64,000 nt of DNA, from the NCBI RefSeq assembly GCF_963974425.1, contig NZ_CAXBCK010000002.1, forward strand, positions 1 through 64,000. The letters run 5' to 3'. The DNA is from Marixanthomonas sp963974425. Its GTDB lineage: Bacteria > Bacteroidota > Bacteroidia > Flavobacteriales > Flavobacteriaceae. Shown in pieces: positions 43,506-52,745 of the stretch; the first letter of the stretch is position 1; each line of letters opens with the position of its first letter. The position numbers were made by a program, and so were the translations under genes. The notes beneath the pieces are model-generated. The model did no database searches. It had not been told where the DNA came from and saw only the letters and a list, made by a program, of their open reading frames with translations.

Positions 43506-44741
43506 ATGTATAAGTTTTCATTTAATATCAATGCCAATTCTAAAAAAACCGGAGCTAATATTCCTTTAAAAATCCGATATTATGAAAACGGAAAAAAACG
43601 TGTTCAAATTGATACAGGAATTAAAATAGCCAAGAGACACTGGAGCGAAAAAAAGAAAAGACTAAAAAACTCAGCGGAAATACCTTTTGAGTTTGCCGAA
43701 TTCGAAAAACTTGAAAAGTTAGTCAACACTATAATTTATCATTACAAAGAAAAAGCAATACCGTTAACACGCAAGAAATTTAAATATCATTTTAATAATA
43801 GATCAATTGATGAATTAAATGAAAGTACTCAAGGTTTTTTCACAGAGTTAGATATATTCATCGAAGATAAAGAGGATAAAGTTGTTGCAGATGTTATTAA
43901 AGATTACAATACATTAAAAAAGCACTTGCTGTCTTTCCAAGATTATAGAGAGGTAGAAATTACTTTTCAGTCTTTTACTTATCAGTTTTATCACGATTGG
44001 TGTCATTTTCTGGCTTATGAATATGTTCGCAGAGATAAGCTCGTGGGACTTAAAAACAATAGCATTGGAAAGTCCGTTAAAAATTTAAAGTCTTTTCTTA
44101 ACTATTGTATTCAAACTAAAAAAATAGAGCCTATTGATTTATCCGCCTATAAAACCATACAAGAAGAAGTTGACCATATATACCTAAAAAGTGATGAAAT
44201 TTTAGCTATTTCTAAGCTTGATTGTAGTTCAGATAGTGAGTTAGAGAAAGTGAAAGATTTTTTTATTATCGGGTGCTATACAGGTCTCCGCTTTTCAGAT
44301 ATATCTAGAATAAAACCTCAATATATACATGATGGCTTATTACAAATACGACAAAAGAAAACTTCAGGAAAAGTTATCGTGCCACTCCGTCCTCTTGCTA
44401 AAGCTATTTTAAAAAAGTATGGTTATTCTTCTCCAAATGTAACCAGTTTTGTTTTTAACAAACGCATAAAAGATCTCGGTGAACTTGCAAATATTAATAC
44501 ACCAGTAGAACTTCAACACAAAAGAGGGAGCATAAAAGAATCGAAAACCTATAAAAAATATGAATTAATAAGTTCCCATACTTGTAGGAGATCTTTTTGC
44601 ACCAATGCCTATTTAGATGGAATTGATGTTCAATTAATTATGAAAATTTCGGGACATAAAACTGAAAAAGCATTTAGAAGGTATTTAAAGTTATCAAGTT
44701 TAGAAGCAGCATTGAAGCTGAAAGAAGCTTGGGGTGTATAA
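43506..44741 (+). CDS. Tyrosine recombinase/integrase of the right-hand element
   Basis: A 411-residue tyrosine recombinase starting MYKFSFNINANSKKTG (a GTG in frame 51 bases upstream is less likely because the tandem repeat lies between). The N-terminal arm domain is typical of Bacteroidota integrases. The catalytic domain shows CYTGLRFSDI (first Arg), SSHTCRRSFC (HxxR) and GHKTEKAFRRYLK with the His and Tyr. It stands 148 bases from the tRNA-end copy and reads away from it, so it is likely the integrase that used that site last. Confidence 0.88.
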   Translation: MYKFSFNINANSKKTGANIPLKIRYYENGKKRVQIDTGIKIAKRHWSEKKKRLKNSAEIPFEFAEFEKLEKLVNTIIYHYKEKAIPLTRKKFKYHFNNRSIDELNESTQGFFTELDIFIEDKEDKVVADVIKDYNTLKKHLLSFQDYREVEITFQSFTYQFYHDWCHFLAYEYVRRDKLVGLKNNSIGKSVKNLKSFLNYCIQTKKIEPIDLSAYKTIQEEVDHIYLKSDEILAISKLDCSSDSELEKVKDFFIIGCYTGLRFSDISRIKPQYIHDGLLQIRQKKTSGKVIVPLRPLAKAILKKYGYSSPNVTSFVFNKRIKDLGELANINTPVELQHKRGSIKESKTYKKYELISSHTCRRSFCTNAYLDGIDVQLIMKISGHKTEKAFRRYLKLSSLEAALKLKEAWGV

Positions 44742-44823
44742 ACTAGATGCCAGTTTTATTAAATTTTAAGCACAGCTTAACCATAACAATATTCAAAATA
44801 TCTACTATACAGAAATTTAAATT

Positions 44824-44921
44824 TATATTCAAAAGCATATAAAATCAATTTATTTTTTGTAATTATATTTAAAAGCATATAATTACGTATATTTGTTATA
44901 TTTTATATTTAAAAGCATATA
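44824..44921 (+). promoter_or_regulatory. Three HipB operators at exact 40-bp spacing
   Basis: TATAT-N8-ATATA occurs at 44,824-44,841, 44,864-44,881 and 44,904-44,921. The inner eight bases are TCAAAAGC in the first and TTAAAAGC in the other two. The third site touches the hipB start codon. The layout parallels the TATCC-N8-GGATA operators of Escherichia coli HipB, and repeats spaced near four helical turns would allow cooperative binding and autorepression. Confidence 0.7.
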
Positions 44922-45143
44922 ATGGAAAGTTTATCAGAGTTTGTTAAAGATAGACGTAAAGCAGTAGATCTGACCCAAAAAGAGTTTGCAGAACGAGCTG
45001 GTGTGGCATTGACTGTTATTCGTAAAATAGAACAAGGAAAAACCAATCTTAATCTAGATAAGGTCAATTTGGTATTGGCAATGTTTGGTCATACGTTAGT
45101 CCCTGTCAATTTAAAAAACTTAAACGAGGATGAGACAAGGTAA
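44922..45143 (+). CDS. hipB: HipB-type XRE DNA-binding protein
   Basis: A 73-residue helix-turn-helix protein (LTQKEFAERAGVALTVIRKI, then GKTNLNLDKVNLVLAMFG) as in HipB. It binds the hip operators and helps neutralise the kinase. The stop overlaps the next gene by 14 bases. A separate HipS gene and a kinase follow, so this belongs to the three-gene HipBST layout and not to a two-gene hipBA. Confidence 0.88.
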   Translation: MESLSEFVKDRRKAVDLTQKEFAERAGVALTVIRKIEQGKTNLNLDKVNLVLAMFGHTLVPVNLKNLNEDETR

Positions 45144-45465
45144 GGTATTTTATAAAGAAAATCTTGCAGGATTGATTACTGAAACTGATGAAGGAGAATA
45201 TATTTTTCATTATGATGAGGACTATGTAGAACAGAATCCAAATCAATTTATTTGTTTTACAATGCCGGTAACAAAAGAACCTTATAAAGATAAGCGGTTA
45301 TTTCCTTTTTTTGAAGGCTTAATCCCTGAAGGTTGGTTGTTGGAGATTGCCAGTAAGAATTGGAAAATCAATTCAAATGATCGAATGGGCCTTTTATTGG
45401 CCTGTTGTCAAAATTGCATTGGAGCTGTAAGTATTATACCCATAAATGGAGAAGATGAAGAATAA
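45130..45465 (+). CDS. hipS: HipS-like protein (HipA N-terminal subdomain as a separate gene)
   Basis: A 111-residue protein equal to the N-terminal subdomain 1 of HipA kinases: GKVFYKENLAGLITETDEGEY, then FPFFEGLIPEGWLLEI and the end GAVSII. In the known HipBST system the separate HipS acts as the antitoxin against the HipT kinase. It overlaps hipB by 14 and hipT by 20 bases, so the three proteins are translated together. Residues beyond the domain are absent, as expected. Confidence 0.85.
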   Translation: MRQGKVFYKENLAGLITETDEGEYIFHYDEDYVEQNPNQFICFTMPVTKEPYKDKRLFPFFEGLIPEGWLLEIASKNWKINSNDRMGLLLACCQNCIGAVSIIPINGEDEE

Positions 45466-46393
45466 ATGTCTGTATTGTTATAAGCCTCTTGAAGGCACAT
45501 CGGATTTTCATGAAAAGTGTTCGCTAGAGTTTTTTGGAACCCCCACACCTCCAAAGATACCTTATACCATTGATCAAATGGCTGAATTAGCAAAAGATGT
45601 GGTAGAACGTAGTGTAACTGTTCCTGGAGTACAACCCAAGTTATCGATGACCTTACTTACGGATGCACAAGAACAACCTGATAATCGTTTAACAGTAGTA
45701 GGAGCTTTAGGCGGTCAGTTTATACTTAAGCCACCTTCACAACATTTCCCTGAAATGCCCGCCAATGAACATCTAACAATGCGAATCGCAGAAGCTTATG
45801 ATATTAATGTGGTACCTTCAGGTTTGATACGACTTGCTTCAGGAGAACTTGCGTACGTAACCAAACGGATTGATCGAACCGAAACAGGCGATAAAATCCA
45901 TATGCAAGATATGTTTCAGATTACTGAGGCTTTTGATAAATATCGAAGTTCGATGGAAAAAGTAGGCAGGGCTTTGGGAGCATATTCAAGTAACCCCTTA
46001 TTGGATAAGATCTTTTATTTTGAATTAGTGCTATTTAGTTTTTTAACGGGCAATAATGATATGCATTTAAAAAACTTCTCTATGATCGAATCTTCTACGG
46101 GTTGGGTCTTAGCCCCTGCTTACGATTTGTTGAATGTGACAATAGTGCTACCTGAAGATAAAGAAGAGTTAGCATTGACTTTAGAGGGTAAAAAGAAAAA
46201 GCTAAAAAAAGTCCATTTTGAAACTCTAGGAAAAGGTTTAGGATTGACTCCAAAACAAATAAAAGGAGTTTTTAAAAGAATGTTTGAAAATAAACCCAAA
46301 GCTATGGAATGGGTTGATAACTCATTTTTATCGAATGATATGAAAGTCGCTTACAAAGACATTCTAGAAACGAGATATGAACGAATAAGTTAA
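45446..46393 (+). CDS. hipT: HipT-like serine/threonine kinase toxin
   Basis: A 315-residue HipA-type kinase (an ATG six bases further in is another possible start). A CxxC..C finger-like N terminus (KCLYCY, HEKCS) is followed by the Gly-rich loop region RSVTVPGVQPKLS, ATP-binding K95 in FILKPPS, the catalytic loop GNNDMHLKN (D205, N210) and APAYDLL with D227. The position that is SIS in E. coli HipT reads S56-V-T58, which may change autophosphorylation. HipT kinases of E. coli phosphorylate tryptophanyl-tRNA synthetase; the target here is unknown. An intergenic 220 bases follows. Confidence 0.85.
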   Translation: MEKMKNKCLYCYKPLEGTSDFHEKCSLEFFGTPTPPKIPYTIDQMAELAKDVVERSVTVPGVQPKLSMTLLTDAQEQPDNRLTVVGALGGQFILKPPSQHFPEMPANEHLTMRIAEAYDINVVPSGLIRLASGELAYVTKRIDRTETGDKIHMQDMFQITEAFDKYRSSMEKVGRALGAYSSNPLLDKIFYFELVLFSFLTGNNDMHLKNFSMIESSTGWVLAPAYDLLNVTIVLPEDKEELALTLEGKKKKLKKVHFETLGKGLGLTPKQIKGVFKRMFENKPKAMEWVDNSFLSNDMKVAYKDILETRYERIS

Positions 46394-46614
46394 CATGACA
46401 AAGTGCTCTTGATGACAAAAGCTATTAATCTGGAAGCAATTGGAGAGATATTTAAAAGAATGACATTCAATTATATTACTAAGTAAGAAACGATGTACCT
46501 TGTTAGTGTTAGCAACAAAATAACAGAGAATTTGGAGAAACGAAAAGCTTGATTCTTATGTGTGAAAAACTATTTATCTATTTTTAACTAATGAAACTTT
46601 TTTAATAAAGATTT

Positions 46615-48501
46615 ATGCCAAGTCCTATTCCAAAAATTGATAATGAATATTTCTGTATTGCACATAGAGATGAGACTATATTAACTACCGTTGTTTCATC
46701 TCATATAAATAGTCCAAAGCGCTATTCTTTAATATTTGGGTTCTCTGAAGTGACTCAAGCAAATGATGGTAAAAATTTAAATATAAATGACGAACATCAA
46801 ATAACTAGAATAAGAGCAACAACGTTGGACATTAATCTAAAGAACACTTTAAATAGAATTGGTGGGTGTGAATATTTAATTCTTGTTGGATTAAACGAAA
46901 ATCAAAAATCTTATTTATCATTTTTAGATGGATATAATATCATAGATGTTAATTCTTTAGAGGATGTTGATTTCTTCTTACAGCCTATAAGTAATAAAGA
47001 AAATATTCCCTGCACTACCGAACAATTACTTTTAGGTTTACAGATAGCTTCAAAAGAAGAAAAAGCTATAAAAATTGATGAGAATGCTAAAGATATAGAA
47101 ATTGAGAAAAAAAATAAAGGTGGGTTAATATTAGTTGAAAATGATAACTCCTTTGAAACGGTTGTTGCAACAAATTATGCAATTTCAATTGATGCAGATA
47201 TAGAGTTTATTGAACCATATGATTTTCATGAAAAGAAATTTTTGGAATTAATTGAATTATGGAGAGAAGAAACCAAAACTAAATTAGAGGAGAAATCATA
47301 TCTTAAATTACAATCATTAATTTACAATAAAATAGAAAATGTTGAATTTAAAAATTATGATTTTGTAACATTCTTTACCATAGGTGCTCCGTATTCATTA
47401 ATAATAGAAAATATAATCCCTTGTACTTATGTTGGGTTAAAATTAAATGCTGATTTTTTTATTTTCAATAACATTTATTTTCAAGATAATTACAATATCG
47501 ATTCGGCTATTGTTTTTTCTCCAAGATTTTTTTCTAGAGAAGAAACAGATTTTGTAATAAATAAATTAGAGGAGAACAATTATCATGTTAATACCTTAAT
47601 CAAAGAAAAAGCTTCTTCAATAAATTTGGATTATTATGTTAAAGAACTTCCTTTTAACATATTGCATTTATGTAGTCATGGTGAACAAACGGAAGGCTCA
47701 CTAATTGAAGAAAAATATGTAGATCAATTTGGACAGGAGCATATATTTGAATATTTCTTTTCGTTGAGTTTAGCACCTCAATCAGGTAAAGTAAATGCCA
47801 AGGGAGAACCTCTTATAAAGGTTACTACAAAAATTTTTCCAAGAAAATTGAATGGAACTCCTTTTAAAACAAAAGAGTTCAAAAAGCAAAATTACCCCTC
47901 ATCAATTTTTCCTAAAATGTTTAAAGAAGTTCCTATTAAAGAAAATAAAATTAGTTCAAAAAGAGTTACTCTTGAAAACTCACACGAAATTACCTGCTAT
48001 AAATTTAGTCATATGGGAATGTTTGCCCATTTAGCAGCTGGACGCCATTCACCATTAATATTCAACAACACATGCTGGTCTGCCTATGATATTAAAAATC
48101 ACTTTATAGCTATAAGAACTAGGGCTTATATAGGTACGCTATGGAATATAAATAATTCAACTGCATGTAAAACTGCTGAGTCTTTTTACGAGACCTTATT
48201 CGATAAAACACTTCTTGAATCACTACAAGATTCATTAATTCATTCAAAAGGAACTGAAGATGAAAATATTTATGTTTTTTATGGACTCCACTTTTCAAAA
48301 TTTAATAATGGGAAATCTATTGAAAATGCTAAAGAAAATATAGCTAGAGGCTTACTCGAATCAATACATTCTTGGCAATATAACTTTAGTCGGACTGAGG
48401 ACTCTTCTATTAAAGACAATATTCAAGACCTAATGAAATGGAATAGAACTAAACTTATTAAATATTATTTTAAAGAGCTTCTCACTATTATAAAGAGATA
48501 A
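46615..48501 (+). CDS. Stand-alone CHAT/caspase-like protein
   Basis: A 628-residue protein. The C-terminal half has the CHAT/caspase-like dyad: H355 in ILHLCSHGEQTEG and C487 in FNNTCWSAYD, followed by YIGTLWNINNSTA, where CHAT proteins have a similar hydrophobic strand. The N-terminal half (to about 320) is alpha/beta with no TPR and no known domain. No signal peptide or membrane helix, so it is cytosolic, unlike the CHAT protein at 11,770. It is convergent with the defence operon. In other systems such peptidases act as abortive effectors; the trigger partner is not visible next to it. Confidence 0.75.
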   Translation: MPSPIPKIDNEYFCIAHRDETILTTVVSSHINSPKRYSLIFGFSEVTQANDGKNLNINDEHQITRIRATTLDINLKNTLNRIGGCEYLILVGLNENQKSYLSFLDGYNIIDVNSLEDVDFFLQPISNKENIPCTTEQLLLGLQIASKEEKAIKIDENAKDIEIEKKNKGGLILVENDNSFETVVATNYAISIDADIEFIEPYDFHEKKFLELIELWREETKTKLEEKSYLKLQSLIYNKIENVEFKNYDFVTFFTIGAPYSLIIENIIPCTYVGLKLNADFFIFNNIYFQDNYNIDSAIVFSPRFFSREETDFVINKLEENNYHVNTLIKEKASSINLDYYVKELPFNILHLCSHGEQTEGSLIEEKYVDQFGQEHIFEYFFSLSLAPQSGKVNAKGEPLIKVTTKIFPRKLNGTPFKTKEFKKQNYPSSIFPKMFKEVPIKENKISSKRVTLENSHEITCYKFSHMGMFAHLAAGRHSPLIFNNTCWSAYDIKNHFIAIRTRAYIGTLWNINNSTACKTAESFYETLFDKTLLESLQDSLIHSKGTEDENIYVFYGLHFSKFNNGKSIENAKENIARGLLESIHSWQYNFSRTEDSSIKDNIQDLMKWNRTKLIKYYFKELLTIIKR

Positions 48502-48575
48502 AATTTAAGAGGTCTCCAAACATAAAGGTTTCTATAACTAGTTAAAGAATTTATAATAAAGTTGTTTTAGCAGTT

Positions 48576-49742
48576 TTAAATTATACCCAGTTGTTTTGCA
48601 ATATCTTTTTTATATTTTTCAAATTGAGTATTTGAATCTTCTTCAAAAATAATTGAACCAAAAATCTGTTTCTTCAACTGAACCTCATTAATTTCAATAT
48701 TTTTTTCGCCAAATAAAGTTACAATTTCTTGAATCTGTGAGTCAGAGTATGTTTTACGTTTATCAATTAATCCAAAAGAAATATCCTTATGAAAATTATA
48801 TCTTCCTTGAAGATTTAATTTTTCTATATACTCTTTATGTATACTATCAATTTTGATGGAATATTCATTAGCTGTATCTGGTAGATTATTTTCATCAAAA
48901 CCGTCTTTGAAATAAATTTTAAAATTCAAATCAAAGACACCCTCAACACCGGTTGGTGAAATAGATTTTATTTCAGAAATACTACTGTATATTTTAGCAT
49001 CTCGTTTTAGTTTTGAATTACAAGAGTAACAGCTTGGTGTCAGATTAAACAAGCATAGTGAAAGATATGGATAAAGATTTTGAGGCAAAACATGGTCCAA
49101 TGTAAAATGGTTTTTATTTTTTACTAAAAAATTATCAGTTTTTAAAACTCCAGATTGGTCTGTGAGATTTTTTAATATGTTCTTTATTCTAATATCATCA
49201 ATTAAATTTTCGATATCCTTATACTTCTTAATCTTACCTTGATATTTACCTATTATAATATCTGCTCGATTGGGACCAATATTTTTTATTTTTAATAAAT
49301 CAGCTTTTGTACAACTATTGATAAAATGGTAAAAATCCATGAAATCATTTGAAAAAGGGATATACGGATTTACAAAATCTATATTACAATAACAGCATGT
49401 TTTAATCTTTAATTCTTTACTGTGTTTCATAAAGAAATTTGATAAAATATTAGTTTGATATCTTGTATAGTTGAAGACGCCTTTAATTTTATTCTTTTTT
49501 AATTGTATCTCTTTTTGGTCTAGACCTTTAAATACATTTGAAGAACTTAACTCTGGTAATTTTATTAATTCTTCAATTGGTAACAACAATATTTTCTTCA
49601 AAGAATATTGAATACCTATGTTTTTTAAAAGCTTTTCAGCTTCAGCTTTATTAAGAAGGTTCCTATCTAATATACATTTACTGTATTCTTCCTTGAAGTC
49701 CTTAAAAGCTTTAGAATCTTTATGGTAATTAATTTTCCTCAT
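48576..49742 (-). CDS. HNH endonuclease with an inserted helix-hairpin-helix (Septu-like PtuB partner)
   Basis: A 388-residue nuclease. The zinc-binding C116-x-x-C119 lies in CCYCN. The catalytic DH (D216, H217), N233 and second zinc pair C238-x-x-C241 follow in LDHVLPQNLYPYL, FNLTPSCYSC. Between the two zinc pairs is an insertion of almost 100 residues with a helix-hairpin-helix (LLKIKNIGPNRADIIIG), a DNA-backbone binding motif. The last part is lysine-rich. Its start overlaps the ATPase stop by 14 bases. Pairing of AAA ATPase and HNH is the Septu pattern, but this insertion is not something I know from PtuB. Confidence 0.8.
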   Translation of the reverse strand: MRKINYHKDSKAFKDFKEEYSKCILDRNLLNKAEAEKLLKNIGIQYSLKKILLLPIEELIKLPELSSSNVFKGLDQKEIQLKKNKIKGVFNYTRYQTNILSNFFMKHSKELKIKTCCYCNIDFVNPYIPFSNDFMDFYHFINSCTKADLLKIKNIGPNRADIIIGKYQGKIKKYKDIENLIDDIRIKNILKNLTDQSGVLKTDNFLVKNKNHFTLDHVLPQNLYPYLSLCLFNLTPSCYSCNSKLKRDAKIYSSISEIKSISPTGVEGVFDLNFKIYFKDGFDENNLPDTANEYSIKIDSIHKEYIEKLNLQGRYNFHKDISFGLIDKRKTYSDSQIQEIVTLFGEKNIEINEVQLKKQIFGSIIFEEDSNTQFEKYKKDIAKQLGII

Positions 49743-51798
49743 CCTCTAATCTCTTTTTTTCTGATCGAAGTCTTTCAATTTCTTCTTGAAGTTTTTCAAT
49801 ACGATTTTTGCCTTTTAAATATTTGTTGTCTAAAACTTCTAAATGATTTTTGAGAATATTACTTATATATTTTTCACCTACAAGGTCAATAAGTTTTACA
49901 AAATCAGCTCTTTCTCCTTTATATTTCTGTTCTATTGAATCAGACTTATCCTCATTTTCAAAACTCAAAAATTCTTGAATTTTTGATCTTGCAAATTCAC
50001 CCATCATATTGTTTAAAAAGAAGCCATTTGATAAAATTTCATGGACATTTTCAGCAAAGGTATTATCAGAACCATATTTTTTTGGAATTGCTTGTTTGGA
50101 TTCATCAACTTCAAGAAAAAGTACATTTTGACTTGGAATATCCGACAAAACAAAAGGGGAATGGGAAATTATCAAAATATTTATTCCTTTGATTGTATTT
50201 AAATTTGCCCTATTGATATCATCTAATAATCTTTTCAAAAACTTTCTTTGATACTCCGGATGAAAATAAAGTTCTATTTCATCTAAAACAAGATTTACAT
50301 ACTGGTACTTGACTAAAACATCATCCTTTTCTACTGAATTCAAATTACTTAAATGATATATCACCGAACTCGTAGAATGTACTAATTGCATTTCTCCAGA
50401 ACTAATACTATCTAATAAATCAATATTATTTTTGGAGAATAATCTTGTTTCAAAAATAGCAGGTGGAAGCAATTCTATAAGTGATAAATTGGAATTTGAT
50501 TTAGAAATTAATTCATTTGATAATTTTTTTATAGAGATTTTCGTAGTTGAATTTTCATAAAGAAGCACTTTCCAGATGTTTTCATAGTTTTTTATAAAAT
50601 TCACAACTTGTTTGAGCTTTAAAACAATATGACTATGACTGCCTTCTAACTTATCAATAAAACCATTAATATTGATATAATAGCGTTTATGTTTTTCACT
50701 ACCATCATCTGTTACGAAGCCATTGTAACTAACATACTTTTCGCAAATGCTTATTATCTTATAAATGATATAAATATCTAATCTATAAAGAACATTTTCT
50801 GGGATAGATATAGTATTAATATTTAATCTTTCTTTAAATACTTCCAGTACTTTGTCTAAATCAAAGTATAGAGTTGGGGGTTGGTTACTATTATTTGACC
50901 TGAAACTTATGCCTAGATTTGATTTTAAAACTTTCTGAAAATTTTGCTTTATCTTTTCTTCATCTGTATAATCATTGCCTTCTTGGTAGATGTCCTTACT
51001 GTAGGCAAAAAAAGATTTTGTTTTTTTATAATCTAGTTTTAAAGAATGAACGGTAAGATTTTGTGTAACTTCGAAATCTTTATTCATTATAACAACTGAT
51101 AAAAGGCGCTGTTGTAATAAATAATTTTCATTATTTATATCTATAATACCTGCTTTACCTTCGTCTTTTCTTTCTCTTTTTGGGTTGATTACTATTGGGA
51201 TTTGATATGAATCATTTTTATGAAATAAATTGTCTATCCAATCACCAAGTTCCCAAGAATTGAAACCATATATCGAATAATTGATGACATTTGAATAAAA
51301 GAATTTTTCGAAATCAAAGTTAATTTCACCATCCAAAGTTTTAAAAAGAAACTCTCCATCTTCTATTATAACTATATAGTATTCGCCTTCTAGTTGATAA
51401 TAAAACTCACAATAAATTTTGCTTTCACCATCTTCTCCAGTAGGAATAAGGTAAGCAGTAGTTTCCAATTTATTTTGAGCTTGAAGTTTAATAGACATTT
51501 GATTAATAGCAGATACAAACAAATTAACCAGACTACTTTTACCACTTCCATTTTTCCCTATAATTGCCGACACATTAACTTTTGATCCAAAAAAGTCTTT
51601 AGGCAATTTGTTTCTATATTCTATTTTATCAATTGATGAATATTCTGGATTATTAGTGTCAAAATCATCTAAAAGAATACCATCAGAATAGAATGTATAG
51701 TCATTATACATTTTATAGATTCTATTCTTTTGTAAGTTTTTTAAAAACTTTTTACCACATTTTTCTAGTGGTCTAATTGCTAATAATTTAAAATTCAT
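49729..51798 (-). CDS. AAA/ABC-type ATPase, Septu-like PtuA partner
   Basis: A 689-residue SMC/RecF-like ATPase. Walker A is AIIGKNGSGKSSL near residue 85, the signature ISSGEMQLV near 470, Walker B and D-loop VLDEIELYFHPEYQ, and the His switch ILIISHSPFVLS. A long helical insertion separates the halves. A coiled coil (EKLQEEIERLRSEKKRLEDEE) forms the C-terminal end. It overlaps JetD by four bases and the HNH gene by 14, so it is in the same operon. It is expected to sense the threat and control the nuclease. Confidence 0.82.
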   Translation of the reverse strand: MNFKLLAIRPLEKCGKKFLKNLQKNRIYKMYNDYTFYSDGILLDDFDTNNPEYSSIDKIEYRNKLPKDFFGSKVNVSAIIGKNGSGKSSLVNLFVSAINQMSIKLQAQNKLETTAYLIPTGEDGESKIYCEFYYQLEGEYYIVIIEDGEFLFKTLDGEINFDFEKFFYSNVINYSIYGFNSWELGDWIDNLFHKNDSYQIPIVINPKRERKDEGKAGIIDINNENYLLQQRLLSVVIMNKDFEVTQNLTVHSLKLDYKKTKSFFAYSKDIYQEGNDYTDEEKIKQNFQKVLKSNLGISFRSNNSNQPPTLYFDLDKVLEVFKERLNINTISIPENVLYRLDIYIIYKIISICEKYVSYNGFVTDDGSEKHKRYYININGFIDKLEGSHSHIVLKLKQVVNFIKNYENIWKVLLYENSTTKISIKKLSNELISKSNSNLSLIELLPPAIFETRLFSKNNIDLLDSISSGEMQLVHSTSSVIYHLSNLNSVEKDDVLVKYQYVNLVLDEIELYFHPEYQRKFLKRLLDDINRANLNTIKGINILIISHSPFVLSDIPSQNVLFLEVDESKQAIPKKYGSDNTFAENVHEILSNGFFLNNMMGEFARSKIQEFLSFENEDKSDSIEQKYKGERADFVKLIDLVGEKYISNILKNHLEVLDNKYLKGKNRIEKLQEEIERLRSEKKRLEDEEN

Positions 51799-52745
51799 TT
51801 GCTAATTATACTATTTATTTCTAGGGTTTCAATCAAATCCAATGATTCCTCTTCAATCCATTCTTCATTTTGAATTAAGTTATTTATCAATAATAATTCT
51901 TTCTTAGAAAAAATTTCTAACTCTAAACCAGATAACTTTTTTGTTAAATTCCAATGACTATAGTGATAATCAATATAGGTACTTATTCTTTTATGTGGCT
52001 CATTTGGGTATAATAACTGAATATCTTTGTTCCGCTCTTTAAGTTTAGCCTTTATTCTAGAATAAATTTGTAAGCCAGCCAAATCCCAATCGCAGGAATA
52101 GTAGATTGGCTTTGAAAGATCGTTTTCATCTATATCATCAATAATAGCGATGTTGTTTCCGCCAACGTACCATAATTTCGTTTGCGTCTCTTTTGCAATC
52201 CAAGGTTGTTTTAAGAAGGATTTATTTTCACACATTATTACAGCTTTTGGATGTGTACTATCAACTACCAACCGCCATTGGTTTTCCTTTTTGTCCAACG
52301 GGAATTGTGAGATGTCTAAAATTTTAAAAACTGCTTTTCTTACGCTCGTTCTATTCTTAAGGTATTTTGAGGTGTCAAAAAACTCATTTGAGAAGTCTTC
52401 TATATTAGTCGGATTGTTCTTTAATTCTACCTTGTTTTCTGCAATGAACATTAGCGTTTTTACATCCTCGATTGTGAAAGCTTTTTTGGCTGTTGACTTA
52501 ATGTCATTTTCTAATAAAAACTTCTTTGCTTCTTCAAAAGGTTTTTTGAATTCCTTTTCGTAGAACGTATCAAACCTATCGGTGGAAACTATAACTTTTA
52601 TGTTATCCGGCTTTAAGTCCAAAATACCTCTTTCGTGAATGAGATGGTTAATGTAAGGATGCCCTTGAATTATCGCCCTAGTTCTTTTATTTTGATATAA
52701 ATCATCAAGCGCTTTAAGTTCTTTCCAAGTAATGTTCTTATTCAT
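51795..52745 (-). CDS. jetD: Wadjet nuclease subunit JetD
   Basis: A 316-residue protein from the ATG at 52,745, which overlaps the jetC stop by eight bases (an ATG at 52,775 would add ten residues). JetD is the Topo VI/TOPRIM-like nuclease that cuts circular plasmid DNA loaded by the JetABC SMC complex. Visible features are a helical N-terminal arm (TWKELKALDDLYQNKRTRAI) and the TOPRIM-like region AIIDDIDENDL...YYSCDWDLAGLQI with clustered acidic residues. It is followed by the ATPase gene with a four-base overlap. Confidence 0.88.
   Translation of the reverse strand: MNKNITWKELKALDDLYQNKRTRAIIQGHPYINHLIHERGILDLKPDNIKVIVSTDRFDTFYEKEFKKPFEEAKKFLLENDIKSTAKKAFTIEDVKTLMFIAENKVELKNNPTNIEDFSNEFFDTSKYLKNRTSVRKAVFKILDISQFPLDKKENQWRLVVDSTHPKAVIMCENKSFLKQPWIAKETQTKLWYVGGNNIAIIDDIDENDLSKPIYYSCDWDLAGLQIYSRIKAKLKERNKDIQLLYPNEPHKRISTYIDYHYSHWNLTKKLSGLELEIFSKKELLLINNLIQNEEWIEEESLDLIETLEINSIISK

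Noticed and set aside
44824..44921. CRISPR array
   Set aside because: Repeats are regularly spaced, but only 18 bp, three in number, and palindromic next to hipB, so they are operators. No other array was seen in the window.
46412..46486. A 24-codon frame after hipT (MTKAINLEAIGEIFKRM...)
   Set aside because: Very short, no conserved feature and no downstream context; it looks like a chance frame in AT-rich DNA.
48576..51798. Retron of the ATPase/HNH type
   Set aside because: The ATPase/HNH pair is typical, but there is no reverse transcriptase or msr/msd-like RNA nearby.
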